Of a stretch of DNA of 64,000 bases, positions 47,193-55,689 are shown piece by piece. The notes under the pieces are model-generated. The model was not told the DNA's origin. It made no database searches and saw only the letters and a program-made list of their open reading frames with translations. Made by a program: the position numbers and the translations under genes. Numbering within the stretch: the stretch's first letter is position 1; each line of letters begins with the position of its first letter. Origin of the DNA: Cruoricaptor ignavus (GTDB lineage Bacteria; Bacteroidota; Bacteroidia; Flavobacteriales; Weeksellaceae); the NCBI RefSeq assembly GCF_900141665.1, contig NZ_FQYI01000005.1, positions 114,944 through 178,943 on the forward strand. The letters run 5' to 3'.

Positions 47193-48479
47193 TCAGAAAA
47201 GATCCTTCCTGATGATATTCTGGCTGCGCTCCGGCCCTACGGAAACAAGGTATACGCTGATCCCAAGATAATCTTCGATGAACTCAATGTACTGCTTGGC
47301 ATTTTCGGGAAGTTCCTCGTAGCTCCGTGCTTTGCTGATATCTTCCGTCCAGCCCTCAAGCTCCTGATAGACAGGGGTATAGTTATAAAGTTTTGTTGTA
47401 GAGGATGTGAAGTAGTCTATCATCTTGCCGTCTTCCGTCTTGTAGTGGGTCACTGCCTTGATCGGCGAAATACCCGTGAGCACATCTATTTTGGTAATCA
47501 CAAGATGGTTGATGCCGTTTATCATACAGGCGTGCTTCAGCGCCACCAGATCCAGCCAGCCGGTTCTGCGCGGCCTCCCGGTAGTTGCCCCGAACTCGTT
47601 GCCTGTCTTACGGATTTTCTCGCCCAGTTCATCGTGCAGTTCGGAGGGGAATGGGCCATTGCCCACCCTGGTGGTATAGGCTTTAGAAACGCCGATAAGA
47701 TTCTGTAGGGCAGTCGGCGGAACTCCGGCTCCCGCGCAAACTCCCCCTGTGGAAGGAGAGGAAGAAGTGACGAACGGGTAAGTCCCGAAATCAATATCCA
47801 GCATCAGAGCCTGAGCGCCTTCGAAGAGGACATTCTTGCCACTGCGGATTGCCTCGTTCAGCTCCACCTCGGTATCTACGATCCGGTGCTTCAGTTTTTC
47901 ACCGATCTCGGCAAACTGGGTGTAAATTTCTTCAGTATCCAGGGTATCCCGCTCGAAATATTTCTCGAATACCGAGTTTTTTACCCTCAGGTTTTTCTCA
48001 ATTTTTTCTCTCAGGATTTCAGGATTCAAAAGATCCACCATACGGATGCCCACCCTCGCAATCTTATCCTCATAGCAAGGGCCTATGCCTTTTTTCGTGG
48101 TACCTATCTCTGTGCCTCCCTTTTCCTCCTCGCGGTATCTGTCCAGTAGAATATGGTACGGCATAATGACATGCGCGCGTTTGGAGATGAAAATGTGGTC
48201 CGTACTAATGCCGCGGCTTTCCAGCTGCTCTATTTCGTTGAGGAAAGACAGCGGGTTTACCACCACCCCGTTGGCGATGATGCACTTGCCCCTGCACTGC
48301 AGCACTCCGGAGGGCAGCAGGTGTAGCACAAATTTCTCGTCCCCCACATACACCGTATGGCCGGCATTATCGCCTCCCTGAAACCTCACTACATAGTCAG
48401 ACTTTGCTGAGAGCACATCTGTTATTTTTCCTTTCCCCTCATCCCCGTACTGAAGGCCTACCACCACATATGTTGACAT
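47193..48479 (-). CDS. purA: Adenylosuccinate synthetase (PurA)
   Basis: PurA joins IMP and aspartate with GTP in the first committed step to AMP. The 428-residue protein has the P-loop variant VVGLQYGDEGKGKITDVLS at the N-terminus, RFQGGDNAGHTVYVGDEKFVLHLLPSG, GIGPCYEDKIARVGIRM, and TTTGRPRR-type loop GATTGRPRRTGWLDLV. Full length. It precedes the SurA-like gene (co-directional, 21 bp upstream gap) but no functional link is expected. Confidence 0.96.
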   Translation of the reverse strand: MSTYVVVGLQYGDEGKGKITDVLSAKSDYVVRFQGGDNAGHTVYVGDEKFVLHLLPSGVLQCRGKCIIANGVVVNPLSFLNEIEQLESRGISTDHIFISKRAHVIMPYHILLDRYREEEKGGTEIGTTKKGIGPCYEDKIARVGIRMVDLLNPEILREKIEKNLRVKNSVFEKYFERDTLDTEEIYTQFAEIGEKLKHRIVDTEVELNEAIRSGKNVLFEGAQALMLDIDFGTYPFVTSSSPSTGGVCAGAGVPPTALQNLIGVSKAYTTRVGNGPFPSELHDELGEKIRKTGNEFGATTGRPRRTGWLDLVALKHACMINGINHLVITKIDVLTGISPIKAVTHYKTEDGKMIDYFTSSTTKLYNYTPVYQELEGWTEDISKARSYEELPENAKQYIEFIEDYLGISVYLVSVGPERSQNIIRKDLF

Positions 48480-48500
48480 AGCTTTACCCGGAATTTGCAG

Positions 48501-49868
48501 TTAATTTGATAATGAATGTGTACGAAGATCGCTGCGGAATCCGCAATCGCTGTAGCGCTTGTCTATGGAGATGAAGACATCAGGCAGGCGGCCGTTCACC
48601 CACCTCTCCACGATTTCGTTTTTCTTCTTATTCAGAGCCATATTTTTAATGCGCTCATAGTCGGTCTTCAGGTCTAGTCGGTGCGCGGGGATTTCAGCAT
48701 TCAGCATCATTATGTTTACTGTTTTGCGGTCGTTCTCTGTATCCTCGAAAACCTCGGTCATATCCCCTGGCTTAAGGCCTGCCAACTGATAGGACACCAG
48801 GGACGGCAGGGTGTCGCGCTCTATTTTATCGCTGCCGTCGTGGCCCGTTACCACCCCTCCGTTAAACTTCGTGCCCTTATCATCGGAAAACTTGAAGGCA
48901 GCTTCCTTGAAGGTCATTTTCCCTTCCTTAATCAGGGTGCGGATGCTGTCCAGCTTCTTCGTAGCCGCCGCCAGCTCCGCTGCGTTCGGCTCGGCTTTCA
49001 GCAGGATATGGCGGGCGTCGTACAGTTTGCCGCTCTTTTTCACCAGCTGTATCAGGTGGTAGCCGTATTCCGTCTCTACAGGTTCGGAAATTTCGCCCTC
49101 CTGAAGGTTCAGCGCGGCAGCTTCAAAAGGCTTTACCATCCTCCCTCTCGGCACCCTGGTATAGAGCCCGCCGCCCGATGCCGAGCCCGGATCCTCGGAA
49201 TAAATCCTCGCCATAGATTCAAAGCTGGCACCGCCGTTTATCTCATCCTTTATTTTGTTTAGCCTGTCAATAAGTTCCTGCTTGTGCGCATCGGTAAGCT
49301 CCGGGTACATAAAGATGTGTGAGACGCCTATTTCGTCCTTCGCCATAGGGAGATTCAGGGCATAGGTATTGTAAAAATCCTGAACCTCGTTGGGCGTTAC
49401 ATCGGTTTTTTCTGTAATCCTTTCTATTTTTCTCTGGCCGTAGTAGTTGTCCGTATCTATTTTTTCGATGGTATTTTTCATCTCATACGCCGTGCGGAAT
49501 TTGTAGGCGTTCAGCATCGTTTTCTCATCCGGGAACTGGGCAAGTATCTGCTGGTACTTCTGCTCCGCCATCTGCTGGAGGGTCTCCGTCCGCTTCTCAA
49601 TCAGCGTATCGCGCTTCGCCTCGTAGATCAGCAGTTTGTTGTTAATCATATTTTCCAGGAACTCGCACTGCCCCGGCACCTGCCCGCCCTGCTGCCTGGC
49701 ATAATGCATCTGCTCCTGTATGTCGGATTCCAGCACAATCTCGTCGCCGATTACCGCAGCAATGCCGTCTACGAGCATACCGGGCTGCAGCTGTGCATTC
49801 AGTGGGGAAAATACTGCCGCCAGGAGGCAGATAAAGATGGTTTTTATGTAAAGTCTGCTACTCATCAT
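48501..49868 (-). CDS. SurA-like periplasmic peptidyl-prolyl isomerase
   Basis: The 455-residue protein has a signal peptide (YIKTIFICLLAAVFSPLNAQ), a SurA-like N-terminal chaperone domain (LVDGIAAVIGDEIVLESDIQEQ) and two parvulin (PpiC) domains: residues 170-275 (KDEIGVSHIFMYPEL, EPVETEYGYHLIQLVKK) and residues 285-385 (YDARHILLKAE). It should help outer-membrane proteins fold in the periplasm. The -7 box TATTTTTG on the minus strand around 49882-49889 supports a start at 49868 or 49865. Confidence 0.9.
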   Translation of the reverse strand: MMSSRLYIKTIFICLLAAVFSPLNAQLQPGMLVDGIAAVIGDEIVLESDIQEQMHYARQQGGQVPGQCEFLENMINNKLLIYEAKRDTLIEKRTETLQQMAEQKYQQILAQFPDEKTMLNAYKFRTAYEMKNTIEKIDTDNYYGQRKIERITEKTDVTPNEVQDFYNTYALNLPMAKDEIGVSHIFMYPELTDAHKQELIDRLNKIKDEINGGASFESMARIYSEDPGSASGGGLYTRVPRGRMVKPFEAAALNLQEGEISEPVETEYGYHLIQLVKKSGKLYDARHILLKAEPNAAELAAATKKLDSIRTLIKEGKMTFKEAAFKFSDDKGTKFNGGVVTGHDGSDKIERDTLPSLVSYQLAGLKPGDMTEVFEDTENDRKTVNIMMLNAEIPAHRLDLKTDYERIKNMALNKKKNEIVERWVNGRLPDVFISIDKRYSDCGFRSDLRTHSLSN

Positions 49869-49938
49869 GAATGTTCGGTTTTGCAAAAATAATACAATCC
49901 TCGCTAAGGCTAAGCTAAGCCTGAGCGTTTTTAGTTTT

Positions 49939-50865
49939 TTAAAGGTAAAAGTCTGATTCGAAGCCCGTAAGTTCCTTAAACTGGGCTATCCTCGCCTTCA
50001 GGTCTTCGGCGGAGATTTCCGCGATGCGCTCCGTCCCGAATTTCTCCACCGTGAAGGACGCCATCGCAGATGCGGCGATGAGTGCCGTTTTCATATTTGC
50101 GAAACTAAGATCCCCGGTGCTCGCCAGGTGGGCTGCAAAGCCTGCCGCGAAGGTATCGCCGGCGCCCGTAGGGTCGTATACCTCGGCTATCGGCAGTGCC
50201 GGCACCGCGAATATTTTATCCTCGCTGAAGAGCAGCGCGCCGTGCTCGCCTTTTTTGATGATCACGAAATGCGGCCCCATCGCGTGGATTTTCTTGGCGG
50301 CATTTACCAGGGAGTACTCTCCGGTCAGCTGGCGGGCCTCCTCATCGTTAATGCTGATGACATCCGTGCGCGCGATCATCTGCTGCAGGGTGTCCATCGC
50401 CGTATCCATCCAGAAATTCATAGTATCCAGGATTACCAGCCTCGGGCGGGTGCTCATCTGGTCGAGGACGGAAAGCTGCACAGCGGGGTCGAGGTTTCCG
50501 AGGAGAAGGATCTCGGCATCGCGGTAGGCATCGGGTACTTTCGGCTGGAAATCCGCCAGAACATTCACCTCGGTAGCCAGCGTATCCCGGGAGTTGAGGT
50601 CATCGTAATACTTCCCGCTCCAGAAGAAGGACTTCCCCTCTGGTTTTACCTCAATACCGTCGGTATTGATGCCGCGGTTTTTAAACAGGTCCAGATATTC
50701 CTGCGGGAAATCCCCGCCCACCACGGACACCACCGCCGCATCCACTTTTAAAACTGATACCGCAAGGGCAATGTAGCTTGCCGCCCCGCCGAGGATCCTG
50801 TCCGTTTTCCCGAAGGGAGTTTCTATCGCATCGAAGGCTACCGAGCCTACTACCAAAAGTTTCAT
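49939..50865 (-). CDS. PfkB family carbohydrate kinase
   Basis: The 308-residue protein has the two PfkB signatures: KTDRILGGAASYIALAVSVL near the N-terminus and YDPTGAGDTFAAGFAAHLAS at the C-terminal side with the catalytic aspartate. AFDAIETPFG at the start suggests the adenosine/ribokinase branch, but the sugar substrate cannot be read. I start at MKLLVVGSVAFDA (50865); the eleven codons upstream in frame are polar and lie over a T-rich stretch. Confidence 0.88.
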   Translation of the reverse strand: MKLLVVGSVAFDAIETPFGKTDRILGGAASYIALAVSVLKVDAAVVSVVGGDFPQEYLDLFKNRGINTDGIEVKPEGKSFFWSGKYYDDLNSRDTLATEVNVLADFQPKVPDAYRDAEILLLGNLDPAVQLSVLDQMSTRPRLVILDTMNFWMDTAMDTLQQMIARTDVISINDEEARQLTGEYSLVNAAKKIHAMGPHFVIIKKGEHGALLFSEDKIFAVPALPIAEVYDPTGAGDTFAAGFAAHLASTGDLSFANMKTALIAASAMASFTVEKFGTERIAEISAEDLKARIAQFKELTGFESDFYL

Positions 50866-50884
50866 TTTTTTTACTTTTTGTTTA

Positions 50885-51439
50885 TTATTTCCACTCAAAA
50901 GTATCGAGCATATGTTTTAAATCTTTCCTGATGTACTCCACCGCTGGCGCGAGGGAATCCGGTTTCGGCCGGGTATTGAAATAGAGGCTCGCCGTTACGA
51001 AATGCCGCGCGCTGTCCGTGGCATACAGCTGGATGTTCGAGGCGGTCTGCCCCTTTAGCTCATAGAAATTCCCGAAGACTTTTTTTTCCGGATAGGCGAA
51101 GGATTTGGTCTCTATCGCGGAGGCCTTCACCGTATGGCCGTACACCATCTTCTCTGCCTCGGCTATGTGCAGCTGCAGATCATCCCGCACCGGGAAGTAG
51201 GTCACGAACACCCTGGCCTTCATCGTAGGATACTGTATGTAATACCAGCAGGGCTGCTTGCCGGGCACCACGCGCGCGTAGTCCGAATACTGAAAACTGA
51301 AACCGCAGGGAGAGCGGAACTCCTGATATGCCGCCGCCGGATACTCCAGGCGGAGCTCCCCCGAGGGCTTTGGCAAGGGCGCCTTGCCGCACGAAAACAA
51401 AGAAACCAGAAAGCCGGTGAGCAACATCTGCCTAAACAT
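50885..51439 (-). CDS. gldD: Gliding motility lipoprotein GldD
   Basis: GldD is a lipoprotein needed for gliding and type IX secretion in F. johnsoniae. The 184-residue product has a lipoprotein signal (MLLTGFLVSLFSCGKAP, Cys about residue 17) and the family opening KPSGELRLEYPAAAYQEF, with CWYYIQYPTMKARVFVTYFPV and NFYELKGQTASNIQLYATDS further on. The longer frame to 51487 overlaps mutY and is rejected: the -7 box TATTTTTG (51444-51451, minus) sits four bases before this ATG. The gldE and ssb genes that I recall between mutY and gldD in flavobacteria are missing here. Confidence 0.88.
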   Translation of the reverse strand: MFRQMLLTGFLVSLFSCGKAPLPKPSGELRLEYPAAAYQEFRSPCGFSFQYSDYARVVPGKQPCWYYIQYPTMKARVFVTYFPVRDDLQLHIAEAEKMVYGHTVKASAIETKSFAYPEKKVFGNFYELKGQTASNIQLYATDSARHFVTASLYFNTRPKPDSLAPAVEYIRKDLKHMLDTFEWK

Positions 51440-51467
51440 TTTGCAAAAATAAGCAAAAGCACCCAAG

Positions 51468-52487
51468 TCAGCCACTGAAAATTTCACCTATGAATCTCTG
51501 CAGCGGCTGCGGGAAGGATTTCCTTGCGGAACCTTCTAAATCTGTGATGAGGAAGCCGCCCTGCGCTGCGTAGCGCCGGAAAAGATGCTCATCAGGGATT
51601 TTGTAATGATTAATCGTAATGCGGAGGCTGCGGTGGGTAAGCTGATGATTGATAAGGAAAGAAGATTCTGAATATTTCTGGAAACTCTCCGGTACCTCCG
51701 CCGGAAATTCATAAAGATTTTTCCAGATAAAGTCCGTGCCGCGCCGCCTGATGAGGAACGATCCCCGCCACTCCACGAAGGCATAGCCGAGCGCGAGCTC
51801 TGTCTTCCTCACTTTTTTTGTCTTTTTTGGGTAAAGCTCGGCAGTTCCGGTACCTGCCGCGGCGCAGCCCTCCTCCAGCGGGCACTCCCTGCACAGCGGC
51901 TTGCGTGGGCGGCATATCCCCGAGCCCAGATCCATCACCGCCTGATTAAAATCCCCCGCCAGCCCCGGCGGCATCAGCATTTTGGCAAGCTCCGAGAAGT
52001 AGCCGTGAGCGGCACTCCTGGAAACATCGAAATCATCAGCAAAAAACCTTGAAAGCACCCGGTAGAAATTCCCATCCACCGCGGGGATATCTTCACCGAA
52101 GGCGATGCTGGCAATTGCCGCCGCGGTGTATCTTCCCACCCCTTTCAGCTTCAGGATCTCATTAAAATTATCGGGGAAATTCCCTCCGAAATCATTCACA
52201 AGCTGCTTCGCCGCAGTGTGCAGATTCATCGCGCGGGAGTAGTAGCCGAGCCCCTTCCAGCTAAGCAATACCTCGTCTGTATCGGCATTTGCCAAAGACT
52301 CCGCGGTCGGGAATTTTTCTATGAAATTAAGGTAGTGCTGCCTGCCCTGTTCCACTCGGGTCTGCTGCAGGATAATCTCCGATATCCAGATTTTATAAGG
52401 ATCGTCCGTGCTGCGCCAGGGCAAATCGCGGGCATTTTCCGCATACCATTGCAGGAGGCGGCAGCCTGCCTCAAGATTGAAATTCAC
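51468..52487 (-). CDS. mutY: A/G-specific adenine glycosylase (MutY)
   Basis: MutY removes adenine paired with 8-oxoguanine. The 339-residue protein has the helix-hairpin-helix region LKGVGRYTAAAIASIAFGEDIPAVDGN with the catalytic aspartate and the [4Fe-4S] cluster motif CRPRKPLCRECPLEEGC (C-6-C-2-C-5-C). The C-terminal NUDIX-like recognition domain follows (SFLIRRRGTDFIWKNLYEFPAE). The start is GTG at 52487, five bases after a -7 box TAAATTTG (52493-52500, minus), so the message is nearly leaderless. Confidence 0.95.
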   Translation of the reverse strand: MNFNLEAGCRLLQWYAENARDLPWRSTDDPYKIWISEIILQQTRVEQGRQHYLNFIEKFPTAESLANADTDEVLLSWKGLGYYSRAMNLHTAAKQLVNDFGGNFPDNFNEILKLKGVGRYTAAAIASIAFGEDIPAVDGNFYRVLSRFFADDFDVSRSAAHGYFSELAKMLMPPGLAGDFNQAVMDLGSGICRPRKPLCRECPLEEGCAAAGTGTAELYPKKTKKVRKTELALGYAFVEWRGSFLIRRRGTDFIWKNLYEFPAEVPESFQKYSESSFLINHQLTHRSLRITINHYKIPDEHLFRRYAAQGGFLITDLEGSARKSFPQPLQRFIGEIFSG

Positions 52488-52750
52488 AGCGGCAAATTTA
52501 CCGTTAATATTTTTAGCCGCTCATTAGGATTACAAGCGGCCTTTGCATCAGGCGGCATCTCGAAGCTTCGGGCGTGGCTAATGGCACCCTAGGTAGCATC
52601 CCGTGAAGTTTTCCGCGGTGGTCTTCTGCGGGCGGTGGTATTGCAGGCTGGCGGCGATGAGAAGCCAGGTGCCTTCTTCTAGTATGGGTAGGTGCCATTC
52701 CAAGGGCTGTGCGGATGAGGACGCGGAAATTTCCCCGCTGATTTTTGCTT

Positions 52751-52900
52751 GCCCTTCGACAGGCTCAGGGTGACACTCAGCTATAGGCTTTAGGCTATAG
52801 GCAGTAAGCGGCTGGCTGATGGCGGTTTGCCCTTCGACAGGCTCAGGGTGACACTCAGCTATAGGCTTTAGGCAGTAAGCGGCTGGCTGCTGGCGGTTAG
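52751..52900. repeat. Tandem repeat, two units of 78 and about 71 bp
   Basis: Unit 1 (52751-52828) and unit 2 (52829-52900) both start with CCCTTCGACAGGCTCAGGG and continue GTGACACTCAGCTATAGGC and GCAGTAAGCGGCTGGCTG. Unit 1 has an extra TATAGGC. The opening 24 bases resemble a short dispersed repeat I have seen in many bacterial genomes. A minus-strand frame passes through both units without a stop, but its product is low in complexity. Confidence 0.85.
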
Positions 52901-52941
52901 CTCTTGGCTCTCGTGTCTTGGTTCTTGGCTCTTGTGTCTTG
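52901..52941. repeat. Minisatellite, two 20-bp units
   Basis: CTCTTGGCTCTCGTGTCTTG (52901-52920) and TTCTTGGCTCTTGTGTCTTG (52922-52941) differ at two bases with a 21-bp period. Further degenerate copies follow to about 52970. Confidence 0.75.
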
Positions 52942-53191
52942 TCTCTTTTTCCTTGACTCTTTTACAAAGAAATTTTAAAATTTGCGGGGTTAGGCTTATA
53001 TTTGAGGAATAATTTTTTGAGGAAGAAAACCTAATTCCCGAATGATCAATCAGTATCAAGCTAAGTATTACGCTTAGGAGGTTATGATTAAGAGATTAGA
53101 AAAGAATATGTCTTCAAGCATATACAGGTGAACATTCCTTACCGATGGGTAGTGCAGATTATTTTAAGTTAACTTTACAAAAACATTCTTT

Positions 53192-53668
53192 ATGAATTAT
53201 TCAGAAAACTTAAAAAAGAAAATCGACGAATTGAACCTGAGCAAAGAGAACATTCTCTACCTGCCGATAGCACGGGTGCACCTGCGCAGAATTGTAGACG
53301 GCAGCAAGACAGTAGAGTTTCGTGATCTCACGGACTATTACCTTAAAAAAATCAACAATTACAAAAATCTTCAATACGATTCAACCAAGCCTATAACGCA
53401 CATTTTGTTTCAGGGTGGCTACAACGCCGACTCTCCGAGGGTGCTGGCTGAGCTGAAGTATACCGGGGCGAAATTTAACGCCAATAAAGACTTGCCCGAT
53501 GAGTTCATTATTTATTCAAAAGGGCGAGAAGTGATTGCGATGAGCCTCGAAGAAGGCGAGGCCAACTACCCGAACATATTCAGAGAAGCCGAGATTGAAG
53601 GCTTCGAGAACGGCGACGAATACCTGGCGCTGCAGCTTGGCAGAGTGGTATACACCGAAGGCATTTAG
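53192..53668 (+). CDS. Uncharacterised protein, ASCH/PUA-like
   Basis: This 158-residue cytoplasmic protein has no signal or membrane segment. The N-terminal region ENILYLPIARVHLRRIVDG, followed by SKTVEFRDLTDYYLKK, has the K-x-x-E-x-R pattern and strand order of ASCH (PUA-superfamily) domains, which bind RNA or modified nucleotides. Further on come THILFQGGYNADSPRVLAEL and ALQLGRVVYTE, also strand-like. The ASCH assignment is inference by pattern. It stands alone between the repeat region and a membrane-protein gene. Codon usage and GC content are like the neighbours. Confidence 0.6.
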   Translation: MNYSENLKKKIDELNLSKENILYLPIARVHLRRIVDGSKTVEFRDLTDYYLKKINNYKNLQYDSTKPITHILFQGGYNADSPRVLAELKYTGAKFNANKDLPDEFIIYSKGREVIAMSLEEGEANYPNIFREAEIEGFENGDEYLALQLGRVVYTEGI

Positions 53669-53760
53669 CCAAAAAGATCAGGCAAAAGTCGCTTAGGGAA
53701 AGTTTTTTTAAGCCTTTATATATTTTCAAAAATTAATTTCAGCACATTACATATTCCCTG

Positions 53761-54219
53761 ATGAACGAGCAAAACCAGCAAATCCACAGCGCTGTAATCT
53801 GGGCTTGGCTTCGTGTGCCGATGCTTGCGGTAGCGTTGCTGTTTCTCGGTTTTGTTGGGGGATTTTTCTATTCCCTTTCAATTGATGATGCAGGGATGCA
53901 AGGCTGGGGAATGATCGGAAGCCTCTATTACGCCGCGGTCTATTTTCTGTATTTCGTGGTTTTCAGCATTTTATCTACCACCATATTTTTTAATTTTAAT
54001 GAAAAAGTTCGGGGCAATCCGCTGCTGAGCGTTCTCAGTTTCTTTCTGTTCCCTGCGCTGGTTTGGCTGTACAATATTGGCAGCTCGCTGCTTACCAATT
54101 ACTACCGCAATGCTATTTTCGAAACCTATATTCCGCTTGGGATTTACAGTGGGGCACTTGTAATCAGCTACATTATTTTCCGCAGGCAATTACGAAGAAT
54201 CAGGAATTCCGTAATTTAG
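53761..54219 (+). CDS. Four-helix membrane protein, unknown
   Basis: The 152-residue protein has four predicted membrane helices (AWLRVPMLAVALLFLGFVGG, MIGSLYYAAVYFLYFVVFSI, LLSVLSFFLFPALVWLYNI, YIPLGIYSGALVISYIIFRR) and a basic C-terminus (RRQLRRIRNSVI). I do not recognise the family. It precedes the efflux operon by 30 bp on the same strand and might be the first gene of that transcript, but it has no visible transport motif. Confidence 0.6.
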   Translation: MNEQNQQIHSAVIWAWLRVPMLAVALLFLGFVGGFFYSLSIDDAGMQGWGMIGSLYYAAVYFLYFVVFSILSTTIFFNFNEKVRGNPLLSVLSFFLFPALVWLYNIGSSLLTNYYRNAIFETYIPLGIYSGALVISYIIFRRQLRRIRNSVI

Positions 54220-54249
54220 CGGACAATTTTTTTTAAGCAGTTTTGCTCA

Positions 54250-55686
54250 ATGTTTAAGCGTACACTTATTTCCTTACCGCTCATCCTTTCCGCGCAGGTT
54301 TTCTTCGCGCAGGATTTCACGCTGGCGCAGGTCATCAGCAGGGCAAAGGAAAACAGCACCACCGTAGCCATCGCGCGCCAGTCGCTGGAGACGCGCCAGC
54401 AGCTCTACAATTCCTCAAAAAATAACTATCTGCCGAAGGTGAGCCTGGCAGGCACTTATAACCATTTCGGAGAAAAGGCAAGGCTGAACCTGGAGGAGTA
54501 CCGGAACGATGTGCTCACCAAGGTGCCGCAAAACTTCACCACCCACGCCAATGAGCTGAATACCGCGCTCTTCGGCCACCCGCTGCCGCAGGGCATCCAG
54601 AATCATATTTACGGCATATCACAGAAGATCCTTGGAGACATCTACCCGGACAATAACCCCGAGGTCGGGAAGAAGGATTATTTCTTCGCAGGCGTGCTCG
54701 TACGCCAGCCGATTTACCTCGGCGGAAAGCTGCGCGCCTCCCAGGAGCTCTCCCGCCAGCAGCTGGAATCCGGGAGAATCAACTTGGAAAACAGCGAAGA
54801 CCTCGCCGCCTACACTGCCACGCTGCAGTACATCCAGATAATGTATTTCAACTCCATGATTGCCGTGCAGCAAAGGCTGCTGGAATCCCACAGGAAGAAT
54901 GTGGAGTATGCCAACGGGCTCTCCCGCGCGGAAGTGATCCCCCCCTACCTGACCGACTGGGCGCAGATAGTGGAGAAGCAGGCAGAAACCTCGCTGCAGG
55001 GATATCAGCTGGAGAAGGAGAATTTGGAAAACAGCCTCGGCACTTTAATAAACGATACTGCAGAAGCGCGGGCACCGGTAGAAGCTGAGCTTCCCGAAAC
55101 GCTCCCGGACTTTCGGCCGGCAGCAGATAGCGGGCAGTCCAGCGCCGATGTGCGCCTATTGGAAAGCAAGCGCGAGGAGGCAAGAACGCTGGAGCGCGTA
55201 ACGGGGGCAATATCCAAACCCAATGTGTTTGCCCTGGGCAATGTTCAGTTCATCCGCGAGGGGCTGCCGATCATCCTGCCGCCGTGGTCGGTGGGCATTG
55301 CGGTAGAGTGGACGGTTTTCGACAATGAAAAAAAATCCAGAAACTTAGCCGCCAAATCTTTAACCGAAGAGACCGACCTGCTGGTGCGCCAGAAACAGGA
55401 GACGGTGGATACCGCCCTGCGCAACGCCGTAAATACGCTGCAGTCCCTAAGGACGCAGACGCAGACATTGGATGCGGCACGCAAGCAGGCGGAAACCACC
55501 ACCAGGATGGTACGGCTGAGGATGGAGAACGGCCTCTCCTCCGTAAAGGATGTGGATGATGCGCTGAGGCTTCAGCTGGAGTCGGAGAAGCTTTATAACC
55601 TCAGCGTAGCAGCCTACCACACGGCACTTGCCACTTATTTCTATCTTCAGGGAAATCCTGAGCAGATCACCCAATATATTCCATAA
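54250..55686 (+). CDS. TolC family outer-membrane efflux protein
   Basis: The 478-residue protein has a signal (ISLPLILSAQVFFAQDFTLAQ) and two outer-membrane efflux protein repeats: long helices rich in A, E, Q and L (for example RAKENSTTVAIARQSLETRQQ) interrupted by strands. TolC-type proteins trimerise into a channel that spans the outer membrane and reaches into the periplasm. It is the outer-membrane component of the adjacent HlyD and ABC-2 permease genes; its stop is followed by the HlyD start after 3 bp. Confidence 0.9.
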   Translation: MFKRTLISLPLILSAQVFFAQDFTLAQVISRAKENSTTVAIARQSLETRQQLYNSSKNNYLPKVSLAGTYNHFGEKARLNLEEYRNDVLTKVPQNFTTHANELNTALFGHPLPQGIQNHIYGISQKILGDIYPDNNPEVGKKDYFFAGVLVRQPIYLGGKLRASQELSRQQLESGRINLENSEDLAAYTATLQYIQIMYFNSMIAVQQRLLESHRKNVEYANGLSRAEVIPPYLTDWAQIVEKQAETSLQGYQLEKENLENSLGTLINDTAEARAPVEAELPETLPDFRPAADSGQSSADVRLLESKREEARTLERVTGAISKPNVFALGNVQFIREGLPIILPPWSVGIAVEWTVFDNEKKSRNLAAKSLTEETDLLVRQKQETVDTALRNAVNTLQSLRTQTQTLDAARKQAETTTRMVRLRMENGLSSVKDVDDALRLQLESEKLYNLSVAAYHTALATYFYLQGNPEQITQYIP

Positions 55687-55689
55687 ACT

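Larger units (their letters stand above)
52488..53191. other. 704-bp intergenic region without a convincing gene
   Basis: Holds the mutY promoter (52493-52500), an ambiguous minus-strand fragment ending at a stop at 52578 (LEWHLPILEEGTWLL in frame), the tandem repeat and the minisatellite. Near 53077-53130 AGGAGG precedes a 13-codon frame (53083-53131), which is probably chance. The start of the next gene at 53192 is preceded by the weak -7-like TAACTTTA. Confidence 0.6.

Noticed and set aside
52513..52698. Minus-strand 61-codon frame starting MAPTHTRRRHLAS
   Set aside because: Arginine- and proline-rich composition typical of a wrong frame; another frame of the same strand looks more protein-like but is also unproven.
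52868..53059. Minus-strand 63-codon frame over the minisatellite
   Set aside because: Its second half is translated repeat (KSQEPRHESQEL), with no promoter or homologue known to me.
53083..53131. Thirteen-codon frame after AGGAGG as a leader peptide
   Set aside because: Shine-Dalgarno sequences are not used regularly in this group and nothing downstream looks like an attenuator.
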